DNA of 50,027 nucleotides from an uncultured Chloracidobacterium sp. (GTDB lineage Bacteria; Acidobacteriota; Blastocatellia; Chloracidobacteriales; Chloracidobacteriaceae). Location: contig CALCKX010000008.1 of NCBI GenBank assembly GCA_937966115.1, positions 1-50,027 on the forward strand. Reading direction: 5' to 3'. A program made the position numbers and the translations under genes. Below are positions 42,307-50,027 of this stretch, one piece after another; the stretch's first letter is position 1; each line of letters begins with the position of its first letter. The notes beneath the pieces were generated by a model. That model was not told where the DNA came from and did not search any database. It worked only from the letters and a program-made list of their open reading frames with translations.

Positions 42307-43061
42307 CAACTTTTACCCTATCTTCCATCAAGCTTGACGGAGCTTTGAGGCTCAGACATTTCTCAAGCTTTCGCAAAATGCTTATAAAATGCATGAGATG
42401 GGGAAAATGACTCAATGCGCCTTGTCACGCGTCTTTTTATCCGCCCTCTTTGTCTCACGCTTGGGCGCGATGTCAGCCCATTCGCGTCCTGCCCGAGCCG
42501 GCTTTTTTGAAGTCAGCGCTTTTTTGGCAGGCGACAAATGCCCTGGAAAAGGGATTTTTGGTCGGCGACTTTGAAGTTTTTGGAAACGCTCGCTGGCAGA
42601 CTGGCGCGCAATTTGATCAGAAAGAAAAGCCGCCTTTAGGGATGATCGCGCTCAAATGGTCGCGCTCGATATGAGCAAAATCGCTCGGAAGCACTTTGAA
42701 GTCTTGCGCCGGCGACTTCTGGAAGCCTAAAGCTGCCTGCGACCGCTTGATAAAATAGAGATTTTAGCTAGGGACGAATAGAAAAAAATCATCCGCGACT
42801 TTAGCTGCAACCATCGGCGAATAGCCGAGGCTGCGCCTGAGCTTGGCGAGCGAAAGCGCGGCGAGGAAGGCATTTTTACGCCATCCCGGCGCCGCCCTTG
42901 CCCGGCGAGTCGTCGCCCGGTCGCGTCACGGCGCGCCGCGACCGCTTCGCGCCGCGCGCTTTACCCTTGCCTTCGCAGTTCAAGGGCGATACAAACACGC
43001 CAACCGTTCGTTTCATTACGCTCGCCTGCAACGCTCCTTATCCAAACCCTAAAACTTGTCT

Positions 43062-45092
43062 ATGGCTCTTTCTCCCGCTCGCGGCGCGGTCGGCGATGCG
43101 CTCGACCAGCTCTGCATTACAACCCTCCGAACGCTTGCCATTGACGCCGTCGAGCAAGCGCAATCGGGCCACCCGGGCGCGCCGATGGAGAACGCGCCGT
43201 TTGGCTACCTGCTCTTCACTCGCTATTTGCGCCACAACCCGCGCAACCCGCAGTGGGCGAGCCGCGACCGTTTCGTCCTCTCCGCCGGGCACGGCTGCAT
43301 GCTGCTTTACGGTCTGCTGCACCTGACGGGCTATGACCTGCCGCTCGAAGATATCAAGCGGTTTCGCCAGTGGGGATCGAAAACGCCTGGCCACCCGGAA
43401 TACGGACACACGCCAGGCGTTGAAACGACGACTGGCCCGCTCGGCCAGGGACTCGCGACCGCCGTCGGGATGGCGATTGCCGAAACCAAGCTCGCCGCGC
43501 ATTTCAACCGTCCCGGACACGCCATTGTTGACTACGATACCTATGTTTTGTGCAGCGACGGCGACCTGATGGAAGGCGTCGCGGCGGAAGCCTGCAGCCT
43601 TGCCGGCACGCTCAAGCTCGGCAAGCTCATCGCGTTTTACGCCGACAACCGGATCACGATTGACGGCAGCACCGATCTCGCCTTCCGCGAGCAGGTCGCG
43701 ACGCGGTTTCTCGCCTATGACTGGCACGTGCAGTCCATCGAGGGCAACGACCTCCGGCAAATCGCTCAGGCCATCGAGCAAGCCCGCGCCGAAAGCGCTC
43801 GCCCATCGCTCATCGTCGCCCGCACCCACATCGGTTACGGCAGCCCCAACAAGCAGGACACCGCCAAGGCGCATGGCGAGCCGCTCGGCGCGGAGGAAGT
43901 TAAGCTGACCAAGCAGGCTTATGGCTGGCCCTACGAAGCGCCGTTTACGATTCCCGATGAAGCGCTAGAAGCCTATCGCGCCTGCGTCTCGCGCGGCGCG
44001 CAACTGGAAGCGGACTGGACGGCGCGCTTCGCCGCTTACGAAGCCGCGCACCCCCAGCTCGCCGCCGAGTGGCGCGCCTTTCACGCGGGCGCGCTCCCCG
44101 ACGGCTGGGACGCCGACTTGCCAGCCTTCAGCGAGGATATGGCGACCCGCCAGGCATCGGGGGTCGTCATCAATGCGCTGGCGGCGCGGCTGCCCTTTTT
44201 CATCGGCGGCTCGGCCGATTTGACTCCCTCCAACAACACGACCATTAAGGGCGCGGCGGCCTATAGCGCGACTGATCGCCACGGGCGCAACTTTCACTTC
44301 GGCGTCCGGGAACACGCCATGGGAGCCATTCTCAACGGGCTGGCGCTCAGCCGCGGCTTCATCCCCTACGGCGGCACATTTCTCATCTTTTCGGATTATA
44401 TGAAAGCCGCCATCCGGCTGGCGGCGCTCATGCGGCTGCGCGTCATCTACGTCTTCACCCACGACAGCATCGGGCTTGGCGAGGATGGCCCGACGCACCA
44501 GGCCGTCGAGCAGCTCGCCGGACTCCGGGCTATCCCCAATCTCGCGGTCATTCGCCCGGCCGATGCCAACGAAGTCACGGAAGCCTGGCGCGCGGCCATT
44601 TGCAACGCCGAGGGGCCAACGGCGATCATTCTCACCCGCCAGAAGGTGCCGACCTTCGACCGCGCCCGCCACGCTCCGGCCAACGAAGTGGCGCGCGGCG
44701 CTTATATCTTTTCAAAAGAACAATCTAGCTTACCCGATCTCATCCTTATTGGGAGTGGCTCAGAGCTGCAATTGGCCGTCATGGCGCAGGAACGGCTTCA
44801 GGCGGAAGGCATCGCCGCGCGCGTCGTCAGCATGCCCAGCTGGGAGCTATTCGAGCAACAACCCGAGGACTACCGTCACAGCGTGCTGCCGCCAAGCGTC
44901 AAGAAGCGCGTCGCCATCGAGGCCGGCTCGCCGCTTGGCTGGAGAAACTATATCACCGATGAAGGCGCAATCATTGCCATGAAAAGCTTTGGCGCATCGG
45001 CTCCCTTTACGGTCCTAATGCGCGAGTTTGGCTTTACCACTGACCAGGTCATAGCGACGGCCAAGGCGCTGCTCGCCCGGGCAAGCGCCTGA
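43062..45092 (+). CDS. tkt: transketolase 2
   Basis: The ATG at 43062 gives 676 residues ([12 protein letters not shown]); an in-frame TTG two codons upstream is less likely. The TPP motif is S-D-G in [15 protein letters not shown], where the usual first glycine is serine, as in some other bacterial transketolases. The catalytic glutamate is E417 (FGVREHAM). Substrate-site segments [22 protein letters not shown] and [16 protein letters not shown] are intact. An AT-rich codon patch lies at about 44700-44765. It differs from transketolase 1 along its whole length, so the two may differ in regulation or substrate preference. Confidence 0.95.
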   Translation: MALSPARGAVGDALDQLCITTLRTLAIDAVEQAQSGHPGAPMENAPFGYLLFTRYLRHNPRNPQWASRDRFVLSAGHGCMLLYGLLHLTGYDLPLEDIKRFRQWGSKTPGHPEYGHTPGVETTTGPLGQGLATAVGMAIAETKLAAHFNRPGHAIVDYDTYVLCSDGDLMEGVAAEACSLAGTLKLGKLIAFYADNRITIDGSTDLAFREQVATRFLAYDWHVQSIEGNDLRQIAQAIEQARAESARPSLIVARTHIGYGSPNKQDTAKAHGEPLGAEEVKLTKQAYGWPYEAPFTIPDEALEAYRACVSRGAQLEADWTARFAAYEAAHPQLAAEWRAFHAGALPDGWDADLPAFSEDMATRQASGVVINALAARLPFFIGGSADLTPSNNTTIKGAAAYSATDRHGRNFHFGVREHAMGAILNGLALSRGFIPYGGTFLIFSDYMKAAIRLAALMRLRVIYVFTHDSIGLGEDGPTHQAVEQLAGLRAIPNLAVIRPADANEVTEAWRAAICNAEGPTAIILTRQKVPTFDRARHAPANEVARGAYIFSKEQSSLPDLILIGSGSELQLAVMAQERLQAEGIAARVVSMPSWELFEQQPEDYRHSVLPPSVKKRVAIEAGSPLGWRNYITDEGAIIAMKSFGASAPFTVLMREFGFTTDQVIATAKALLARASA

Positions 45093-45154
45093 CGAGCAAG
45101 CCGGGGGGATCGCCAAAGCTCTGACAGCGCTTACTTGAAGACGGTCTAAATGAC

Positions 45155-45169
45155 ACTGTTCAAAACAGT
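45155..45169. promoter_or_regulatory. 15-bp palindrome before the transaldolase fusion gene
   Basis: ACTGTT (45155-45160) and AACAGT (45164-45169) flank CAA. The half-site CTGTT/AACAG also forms the palindrome upstream of the peroxiredoxin gene at 161-175, with a slightly longer centre. It lies 24 bp before the start codon at 45193, so it could be an operator. Binding is inferred only. Confidence 0.35.
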
Positions 45170-45192
45170 TCGACTACCCGGAGCAAGCAGGT

Positions 45193-48027
45193 ATGAATCC
45201 TCTTAAAGCGTTACATGAGCAGGGACAATCGCCGTGGCTAGACTACATCCGGCGCAGCCTCATCACGAGCGGCGAGCTACAGCGCCTCATTGACGAGGAC
45301 GGACTGATGGGCGTCACTTCCAACCCCGCCATTTTTGAGAAAGCCATCACTGGCAGCCAGGACTACGCGGCGGCGCTGGCGGCGCTCGAGACTGAAAACC
45401 TCGACGCGAACGCGCTTTACGAGCGGCTGGCCATCGAAGACATTCAAAGCGCCGCCGACCTTCTCAAGCCGGTGTATGACCGGACGCAGGGACGCGACGG
45501 CTACGTTAGCCTCGAGGTTTCGCCTTACCTAGCTAGGGATACCGATGGCACGATTGCCGAAGCGCGCCGCCTGTGGCAGGCGGTCAACCGCCCGAACCTG
45601 ATGATTAAAGTGCCGGCGACGCCGGAGGGCCTCCCCGCGATCCAGCGGCTTCTCAGCGAAGGCGTCAACGTCAATGTCACCCTGCTCTTCGCGCAGGATG
45701 CCTACCGGCAAGTGGCCGAAGCCTACCTTGCCGGACTCGAAGCCTTCGCGGCCGCTGGCGGCGAGCTGCGCCGCGTCGCCAGCGTGGCCAGCTTTTTCGT
45801 CAGCCGGATTGACTCGCTGGCGGACGCCAAGCTCGACGCCAAGCTCCGGGCCGGGGATGGCGACCCGGCGCTCCTCGCCAGCCTCAAGGGCAAGGTCGCC
45901 ATCGCCAACGCCAAGCTAGCCTATCAGGCTTACAAGAAGATTTTTTCCGGCGAGCGGTGGGAAAAGCTCGCGGCGGCCGGCGCGCAGACGCAGCGATTGC
46001 TATGGGCCAGCACGGGAACGAAGAACCCGCAATATAGCGACACGCTCTACGTCGAAGAGCTTATCGGCCCCGACACCGTGAACACGATTCCGCCAGCCAC
46101 CTGGGACGCCTTCCGCGACCATGGGCGCGTCCGCCCAACGCTTGAAAGCGACCTCGACGCCGCGCATGACACCCTGGAAACGCTTGCCAAGGTAGGGATT
46201 TCCCTGTCGGAAGTCACCGACGCCCTGCTTGCGGAAGCCGTTCGGCTCTTTGCCGAGCCATTTGATAAGCTGCTCAACTCGCTCGACAAAAAGTGCAAGG
46301 CGGTCAACTGGACGCGCCTCAATGCCCAGGAGCTGCATCTGTCAAACGAGCACCGCCGCCTGCTGGAGGCCGAGCTCGACGACTGGAAAATCAACGGCAA
46401 GGCGCGCCGCCTCTGGATGCGCGACGCCAGCCTATGGACGCGCGGCGATGAAAGCCAGTGGCTTGGCTGGCTGGGGCTGGTCGAGGATCAGCTCGCCAAC
46501 CTGCCCGCGCTCCTAGCCGCGGCGGACGACCTGCGCCGAACCTTCAAGCAGGCCGTCGTGCTGGGCATGGGCGGATCGAGCCTTTGCCCGGAAGTGCTGC
46601 GCAAAACCTTTGGCGTTCTGCCTGACGCGCCGGCCTTGCACGTTCTGGATTCTACCGACCCGGCGCAAATCAGCGCGCTCGAAGCCCAGCTCGACCTCGA
46701 GCGGACGGTCTTCATCGTGGCGAGCAAGTCGGGCAGCACGCTCGAGCCCAACATCTTCAAACAGTATTTCTTCGAGCGGATGAAGCAATTGGCGGGAGCC
46801 GCGGGCGCGGGGCGACACTTTGTCGCCATCACCGATCCCGGCTCAAAGCTCGAAGCCATCGCCAAGGCCGACGGCTTCCGGCACATCTTCGCGGGCGCGC
46901 CGAGCGTTGGGGGACGGTATTCAGCCCTGTCGAGCTTCGGCATGGTCCCAGCGGCCGTGATGGGCCTTCCGGTCGGCGAATTCCTCGATTTGGCCGATGA
47001 CATGGTCAACGCCTGCTCCTACTGCGTGCCGATTGCCGAAAATCCCGGCGTCGCGCTGGGCTGCGCGCTCGGGGCGCTCGCCAAAGCCGGACGCGACAAG
47101 CTGACGCTCATCGCCTCGCCAAAGCTCTGGAGCCTCGGCGCGTGGATAGAGCAGCTCATCGCGGAATCCACCGGCAAGCAAGGCAAAGCCATCATTCCCG
47201 TAGACCTGGAGTTCCCAACCGATATTTCGGCTTATGGCGATGATCGCGTCTTCGCCTATCTGCGGCTCGACAACGACGACAATGACGCCACCGACGCCGC
47301 CATCGCCGCGTTCAAGGACGCCGGCTACCCGGTCATCGTCAACCGGCTCGCCACTGAAATGACGCTGGGGCAGGAGTTCTTTCGCTGGGAAATCGCCACG
47401 GCGGTCGCCGGCGCAATTCTGGGCATCAACCCCTTCGACCAGCCGGACGTGGAAGCCAGCAAAGCGGCGACCCGGGAGCTGACGGCGGCATACGAGCGCG
47501 CCGGCGCGCTCCCGGCGGAAACGCCGATTTTCGCGGCCGATGGCCTGCAACTCTTCACCGACGAGGCCAACGCCGAGGCGCTCGGCGCGCGCGATAGCCT
47601 GGCGGGCTACTTGCAAGCCCATCTGGCGCGGCTCGCGGCGGGCGATTACTTCGCCCTGCTCGCCTACCTCGACATGAACGACCTCAACAAGGCGCATCTC
47701 CAGGCGATTCGGCACGCCGTTCGGGAAGAAAAGCGCGTCGCCACCTGCCTGGGCTTCGGGCCGCGCTTTCTGCACTCGACCGGACAGGCCTACAAGGGCG
47801 GGCCCAACACTGGCGTCTTCTTGCAAATCACCTGCGATGACGCGCAGGACCTGCCCGTGCCAGGCCAGGCCTACACCTTTGGCGTCGTCAAGGCGGCGCA
47901 AGCGCGCGGCGACTTCCAGGTGCTCGTCGAGCGACGGCGGCGGGCGCTTCGCGTTCATCTCGGCTCAGATGTGGCGGCGGGGCTGGTCAAGCTACGCGAA
48001 GCCATCGCCCAAGCCCTGGCGCGCTAA
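45193..48027 (+). CDS. bifunctional transaldolase / glucose-6-phosphate isomerase fusion
   Basis: The 944-residue product joins two enzymes. Residues of about 1-365 are transaldolase, beginning NPLKALHEQGQSPWLDYI, with Schiff-base lysine K139 in LMIKVPATPEG and the motif GVTSNPAIFEKAI. From about 380 onwards it is phosphoglucose isomerase, with the SIS-domain phosphate motifs GMGGSSLCPEVL and VASKSGSTLEPN and the PGI signature SVGGRYSALSSFGM. It would move dihydroxyacetone units from sedoheptulose 7-phosphate and interconvert glucose 6- and fructose 6-phosphate. Such fusions are known in several phyla. AGCAGGT lies just before the ATG. Confidence 0.95.
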   Translation: MNPLKALHEQGQSPWLDYIRRSLITSGELQRLIDEDGLMGVTSNPAIFEKAITGSQDYAAALAALETENLDANALYERLAIEDIQSAADLLKPVYDRTQGRDGYVSLEVSPYLARDTDGTIAEARRLWQAVNRPNLMIKVPATPEGLPAIQRLLSEGVNVNVTLLFAQDAYRQVAEAYLAGLEAFAAAGGELRRVASVASFFVSRIDSLADAKLDAKLRAGDGDPALLASLKGKVAIANAKLAYQAYKKIFSGERWEKLAAAGAQTQRLLWASTGTKNPQYSDTLYVEELIGPDTVNTIPPATWDAFRDHGRVRPTLESDLDAAHDTLETLAKVGISLSEVTDALLAEAVRLFAEPFDKLLNSLDKKCKAVNWTRLNAQELHLSNEHRRLLEAELDDWKINGKARRLWMRDASLWTRGDESQWLGWLGLVEDQLANLPALLAAADDLRRTFKQAVVLGMGGSSLCPEVLRKTFGVLPDAPALHVLDSTDPAQISALEAQLDLERTVFIVASKSGSTLEPNIFKQYFFERMKQLAGAAGAGRHFVAITDPGSKLEAIAKADGFRHIFAGAPSVGGRYSALSSFGMVPAAVMGLPVGEFLDLADDMVNACSYCVPIAENPGVALGCALGALAKAGRDKLTLIASPKLWSLGAWIEQLIAESTGKQGKAIIPVDLEFPTDISAYGDDRVFAYLRLDNDDNDATDAAIAAFKDAGYPVIVNRLATEMTLGQEFFRWEIATAVAGAILGINPFDQPDVEASKAATRELTAAYERAGALPAETPIFAADGLQLFTDEANAEALGARDSLAGYLQAHLARLAAGDYFALLAYLDMNDLNKAHLQAIRHAVREEKRVATCLGFGPRFLHSTGQAYKGGPNTGVFLQITCDDAQDLPVPGQAYTFGVVKAAQARGDFQVLVERRRRALRVHLGSDVAAGLVKLREAIAQALAR

Positions 48028-48040
48028 CCCTCGCGCCGCC

Positions 48041-48072
48041 GGACCGCGCCGGCGCGGTCCAGCGGCGGTTTT
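48041..48072 (+). terminator. perfect 20-bp palindrome after the transaldolase fusion gene
   Basis: Positions 48041-48060 (GGACCGCGCC and its exact complement) form a hairpin, and a T4 run lies at 48069-48072. It can serve as a weak terminator or processing site between the fusion gene and gnd. Confidence 0.5.
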
Positions 48073-48114
48073 CGCTTTCGACTGCATTCATTTCCAGGAA
48101 CGAGGCACAACACT

Positions 48115-49548
48115 ATGGCGGAAGGATTGGCCGACATCGGACTCATCGGCTTGGCTGTGATGGGCAGTAATCTGGCCCAGAACATCGAGCGCAACGGCTT
48201 CACCGTCGCGGTTTGGAACCGCGACCCGGCGCGCGTGGATGAATTCATGAACGCCGTCGGCCCAGGCAGAAAGTTCATTGGCGCGCGCGCGCCGCAGGCG
48301 TTTGTGGCGGCGCTGGCGCGCCCGCGCAAGATCATGCTGCTGGTCAAGGCGGGCGAGGCGACCGACTGGACCATTGACCAGATCAAGCCCTTCCTCGAGC
48401 CGGGCGACATCCTCATTGACGGCGGCAACGCGCTCTATCACGACACCATTCGCCGCGAAAAGGCGCTCCGGGCGGAAGGACTCAACTTTATTGGCTGCGG
48501 CGTTTCGGGCGGCGAGGAAGGCGCGCTCTGGGGGCCGTCGCTCATGCCGGGCGGCGCGCGCGACGCTTATGAAAGCCTGCGCCCGATCCTGGAAGCCATC
48601 GCCGCCAAGGTCGACGATGGACCCTGCGTGACCTATATCGGCCCGGACGGCGCGGGCCACTTCGTCAAGATGGTCCATAACGGGATTGAGTATGGCGACA
48701 TGCAGCTCATCGCCGAGGCATACGACTTGCTCAAGCGCGTCGGACACCTGACCGCGCTCGAACTCGCCGCGGTCTTCGCGGCCTGGAATGAAGGCGTCTT
48801 GCAGTCGTTCCTCATCGAAATCACGTCGCGGATTTTCCGCGCCATTGACCCTGAAACCAATCAGCCCCTCGTGGAACTCATCCTTGACAAGGCCGGGCAG
48901 AAAGGCACGGGCAAATGGACCTCCGAAGCCGCGCTGGAGCTGGGCGTCCCAGTGCCGACCATCCAGGCGGCGATTGACGCCCGCGTGCTCTCCTCGATGA
49001 AAGCCGAGCGAGCGGCGGCGAGCGAAATCATAGTCGGCCCGCCGACATCGCCAGAAATGCCTGATAAGGGAGACTTTATCGCTCTCGTTCACAACGCGCT
49101 CCACGCGAGCAAGATTTGCTCCTACGCCCAGGGCATGGCGATGCTTTCAACTGCCGCGCGGGCCTACGACTGGAATCTCGACCTCGGCGAAATCAGCCGC
49201 ATCTGGAAGGGCGGCTGCATCATTCGGGCGCAGTTCCTCGACAAGATCAAGCAGGCCTATCAGCGCCGGCCCGACCTCCCGAACCTGCTACTCGACCCGG
49301 ATTTCAACCAGTGGATGGCCGACGCTCAAACGAGCTGGCGCGGCGTGGTCAGCGTCGGAGCGCTGGCCGGCATCCCGCTGCCCGCGATGAGCGCGAGCCT
49401 CGCCTACTTTGACAGCTACCGCACCGCCCGCCTGCCGCAAAACCTCACGCAGGCGCAGCGCGATTTCTTTGGCTCCCATACTTATGAGCGGGTTGACAAG
49501 CCGGAAGCCGGCTTTATCCACACCGAATGGAAAGACCTGATCCAGTAG
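48115..49548 (+). CDS. gnd: 6-phosphogluconate dehydrogenase, decarboxylating
   Basis: This 477-residue enzyme converts 6-phosphogluconate and NADP to ribulose 5-phosphate, CO2 and NADPH. The dinucleotide fold begins GLIGLAVMGSNLAQNIERNG, with WNRD after the second strand consistent with NADP preference. The catalytic K185 and E192 are in GHFVKMVHNGIEYGDMQL. The C-terminal tail QRDFFGSHTYERVDKP is intact. Length matches the long 6PGDH class (468-485). It follows the fusion gene by 87 bp and precedes zwf. An exact DnaA-box 9-mer lies at 49514-49522. Confidence 0.97.
   Translation: MAEGLADIGLIGLAVMGSNLAQNIERNGFTVAVWNRDPARVDEFMNAVGPGRKFIGARAPQAFVAALARPRKIMLLVKAGEATDWTIDQIKPFLEPGDILIDGGNALYHDTIRREKALRAEGLNFIGCGVSGGEEGALWGPSLMPGGARDAYESLRPILEAIAAKVDDGPCVTYIGPDGAGHFVKMVHNGIEYGDMQLIAEAYDLLKRVGHLTALELAAVFAAWNEGVLQSFLIEITSRIFRAIDPETNQPLVELILDKAGQKGTGKWTSEAALELGVPVPTIQAAIDARVLSSMKAERAAASEIIVGPPTSPEMPDKGDFIALVHNALHASKICSYAQGMAMLSTAARAYDWNLDLGEISRIWKGGCIIRAQFLDKIKQAYQRRPDLPNLLLDPDFNQWMADAQTSWRGVVSVGALAGIPLPAMSASLAYFDSYRTARLPQNLTQAQRDFFGSHTYERVDKPEAGFIHTEWKDLIQ
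49514..49522 (+). other. exact DnaA-box 9-mer
   Basis: TTATCCACA lies in the last codons of gnd. It is isolated from the three copies at 22.6-26.2 kb and may be coincidental. Confidence 0.3.
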
Positions 49549-49578
49549 GGGATGGAGCGCCCTTCCCCGCCGAATCCC

Positions 49579-49605
49579 GCGCCGGCCGCTTCAGGCGGCT
49601 GGCGC
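49579..49605. terminator. 11-bp hairpin between gnd and zwf
   Basis: GCGCCGGCCGC (49579-49589) pairs with GCGGCTGGCGC (49595-49605) with one G-U pair and a five-base loop. No U-tract follows, so it may be a pause or mRNA-stability element rather than a terminator. Confidence 0.4.
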
Positions 49606-49665
49606 GCCTGAACCGCCGCTTGAGCCGATACGGCTTGAAACGATGCCGATTGGGAGCGATACAGC

Positions 49666-50027
49666 ATGGCAGCCAACCATAACCCCCTCCGCGAGGAAGC
49701 CCGCGTTGAGCGCACGCCGCCGCCCTGCGCGGTGGTGATTTTTGGCGCGTCGGGCGACTTGGCCAAGCGCAAGCTTGTCCCGGCGCTCTTCAACCTCGCC
49801 CGCGAGCGTCGGCTGCCGGGCGGCTTTTCCATCGTCGGCTACTCGCGCAGCGCCATGAACGACGATGCGCTGCGGTCGCTCATGCACGATGCCGTGGCGG
49901 AGTTTTCCAGCTCCGGGCCGCCGACGGCCGCCGAATGGGAGAGCTTCTCCGCCGGGATGTTTTACTGCCAAGGCGGGTATGACGACCTTGCCGGCTACGC
50001 GCGGCTCGCCGCGCGGCTCGCCGAGAT
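49666..50027 (+). CDS. zwf: glucose-6-phosphate dehydrogenase (5' part; runs off the window)
   Basis: About 120 residues are present before the window ends. They start MAANHNPLREEARVE and contain the NADP-binding motif VIFGASGDLAKRKLVPALFN (about residues 24-43), diagnostic of the family, followed by GYSRSAM and a partial N-terminal domain. The enzyme oxidises glucose 6-phosphate to 6-phosphogluconolactone and makes NADPH. GGGAG lies about ten bases before the ATG. It completes the oxidative branch together with gnd. Confidence 0.95.
   Translation, partial: MAANHNPLREEARVERTPPPCAVVIFGASGDLAKRKLVPALFNLARERRLPGGFSIVGYSRSAMNDDALRSLMHDAVAEFSSSGPPTAAEWESFSAGMFYCQGGYDDLAGYARLAARLAE

Larger units (their letters stand above)
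42172..43061. other. 890-bp AT-rich intergenic region between the two transketolase genes
   Basis: This spacer is visibly richer in A and T than the surrounding genes. It contains a terminator-like hairpin at 42187-42227, a possible promoter at 42276-42306 and three copies of TTTGAAGT (42506, 42570, 42695) with CGGCGACTT repeated at 42563 and 42710. Short open frames such as 42450-42674 have no recognisable protein features and poor codon use. It may be a leader, a regulatory RNA locus or decayed DNA. Confidence 0.6.

Noticed and set aside
42389-42674. Short plus-strand frames in the transketolase spacer
   Set aside because: No ribosome binding site, no recognisable motif and AT-rich irregular codon use.

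Overview
This is a GC-rich bacterial chromosome segment with dense coding, few long gaps and no sign of phage, transposon or CRISPR. A lipid A-type acyltransferase, paired PEGA-domain envelope proteins, a DUF4388/J-domain protein, a fused transaldolase/phosphoglucose isomerase, a Uma2 nuclease and a ParB with an unusual N-terminus together suggest a Gram-negative member of the Acidobacteriota, possibly the Blastocatellia/Chloracidobacterium side. That placement is inferred from gene content; no 16S rRNA gene is present to confirm it.

Layout. Positions 1-1.35 kb hold tRNA-Leu and an antioxidant pair (2-Cys peroxiredoxin and a CxxC redoxin), converging on uvrA (minus strand to 4.26 kb). From 4.46 to 17.3 kb a long plus-strand run encodes two PEGA envelope proteins, an OGG-type DNA glycosylase, a DUF4388/J-domain protein, an exported glycine-rich protein, an M16 peptidase, an MBL hydrolase, a YbgC-type thioesterase, purB and an HtrA protease. 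From 17.4 to 23.1 kb are Uma2, a small membrane diheme c-type protein, an aldehyde dehydrogenase, a dienelactone hydrolase-like protein, ssb and an ArnT-like glycosyltransferase. From 23.1 to 30.1 kb lie mostly minus-strand genes: a sugar nucleotidyltransferase, xerD, parB, parA, a bifunctional-nuclease-family protein and recN. A 36-residue membrane peptide and an unrecognised 180-residue protein sit among them. From 30.2 to 39.9 kb are a DinB-like protein, a decayed 770-bp stretch, a secreted propeller protein coupled to an LpxL-like acyltransferase, tRNA-Cys, a diadenylate cyclase fused to its YbbR regulator, a PlsC-like acyltransferase with a membrane extension, a small RHH-like protein and a methyltransferase.

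From 40.1 kb to the right edge is a pentose phosphate block, all on the plus strand: transketolase 1, transketolase 2, transaldolase-phosphoglucose isomerase fusion, 6-phosphogluconate dehydrogenase and the start of glucose-6-phosphate dehydrogenase. Together they cover most of the oxidative and non-oxidative branches and link them to fructose 6-phosphate.

The most notable observations are: the one-polypeptide CdaA-CdaR (c-di-AMP synthase plus regulator); two neighbouring but distinct transketolases separated by an 890-bp AT-rich non-coding region; exact DnaA boxes clustered around xerD and parAB together with a parS-like 16-mer at 13 kb; a frameshifted glycine-zipper ORF in a repeat-bearing decayed region; a 36-residue membrane peptide with its own promoter; and short AT-rich rare-codon patches inside several GC-rich genes. 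I found no clear new defence or mobile system.
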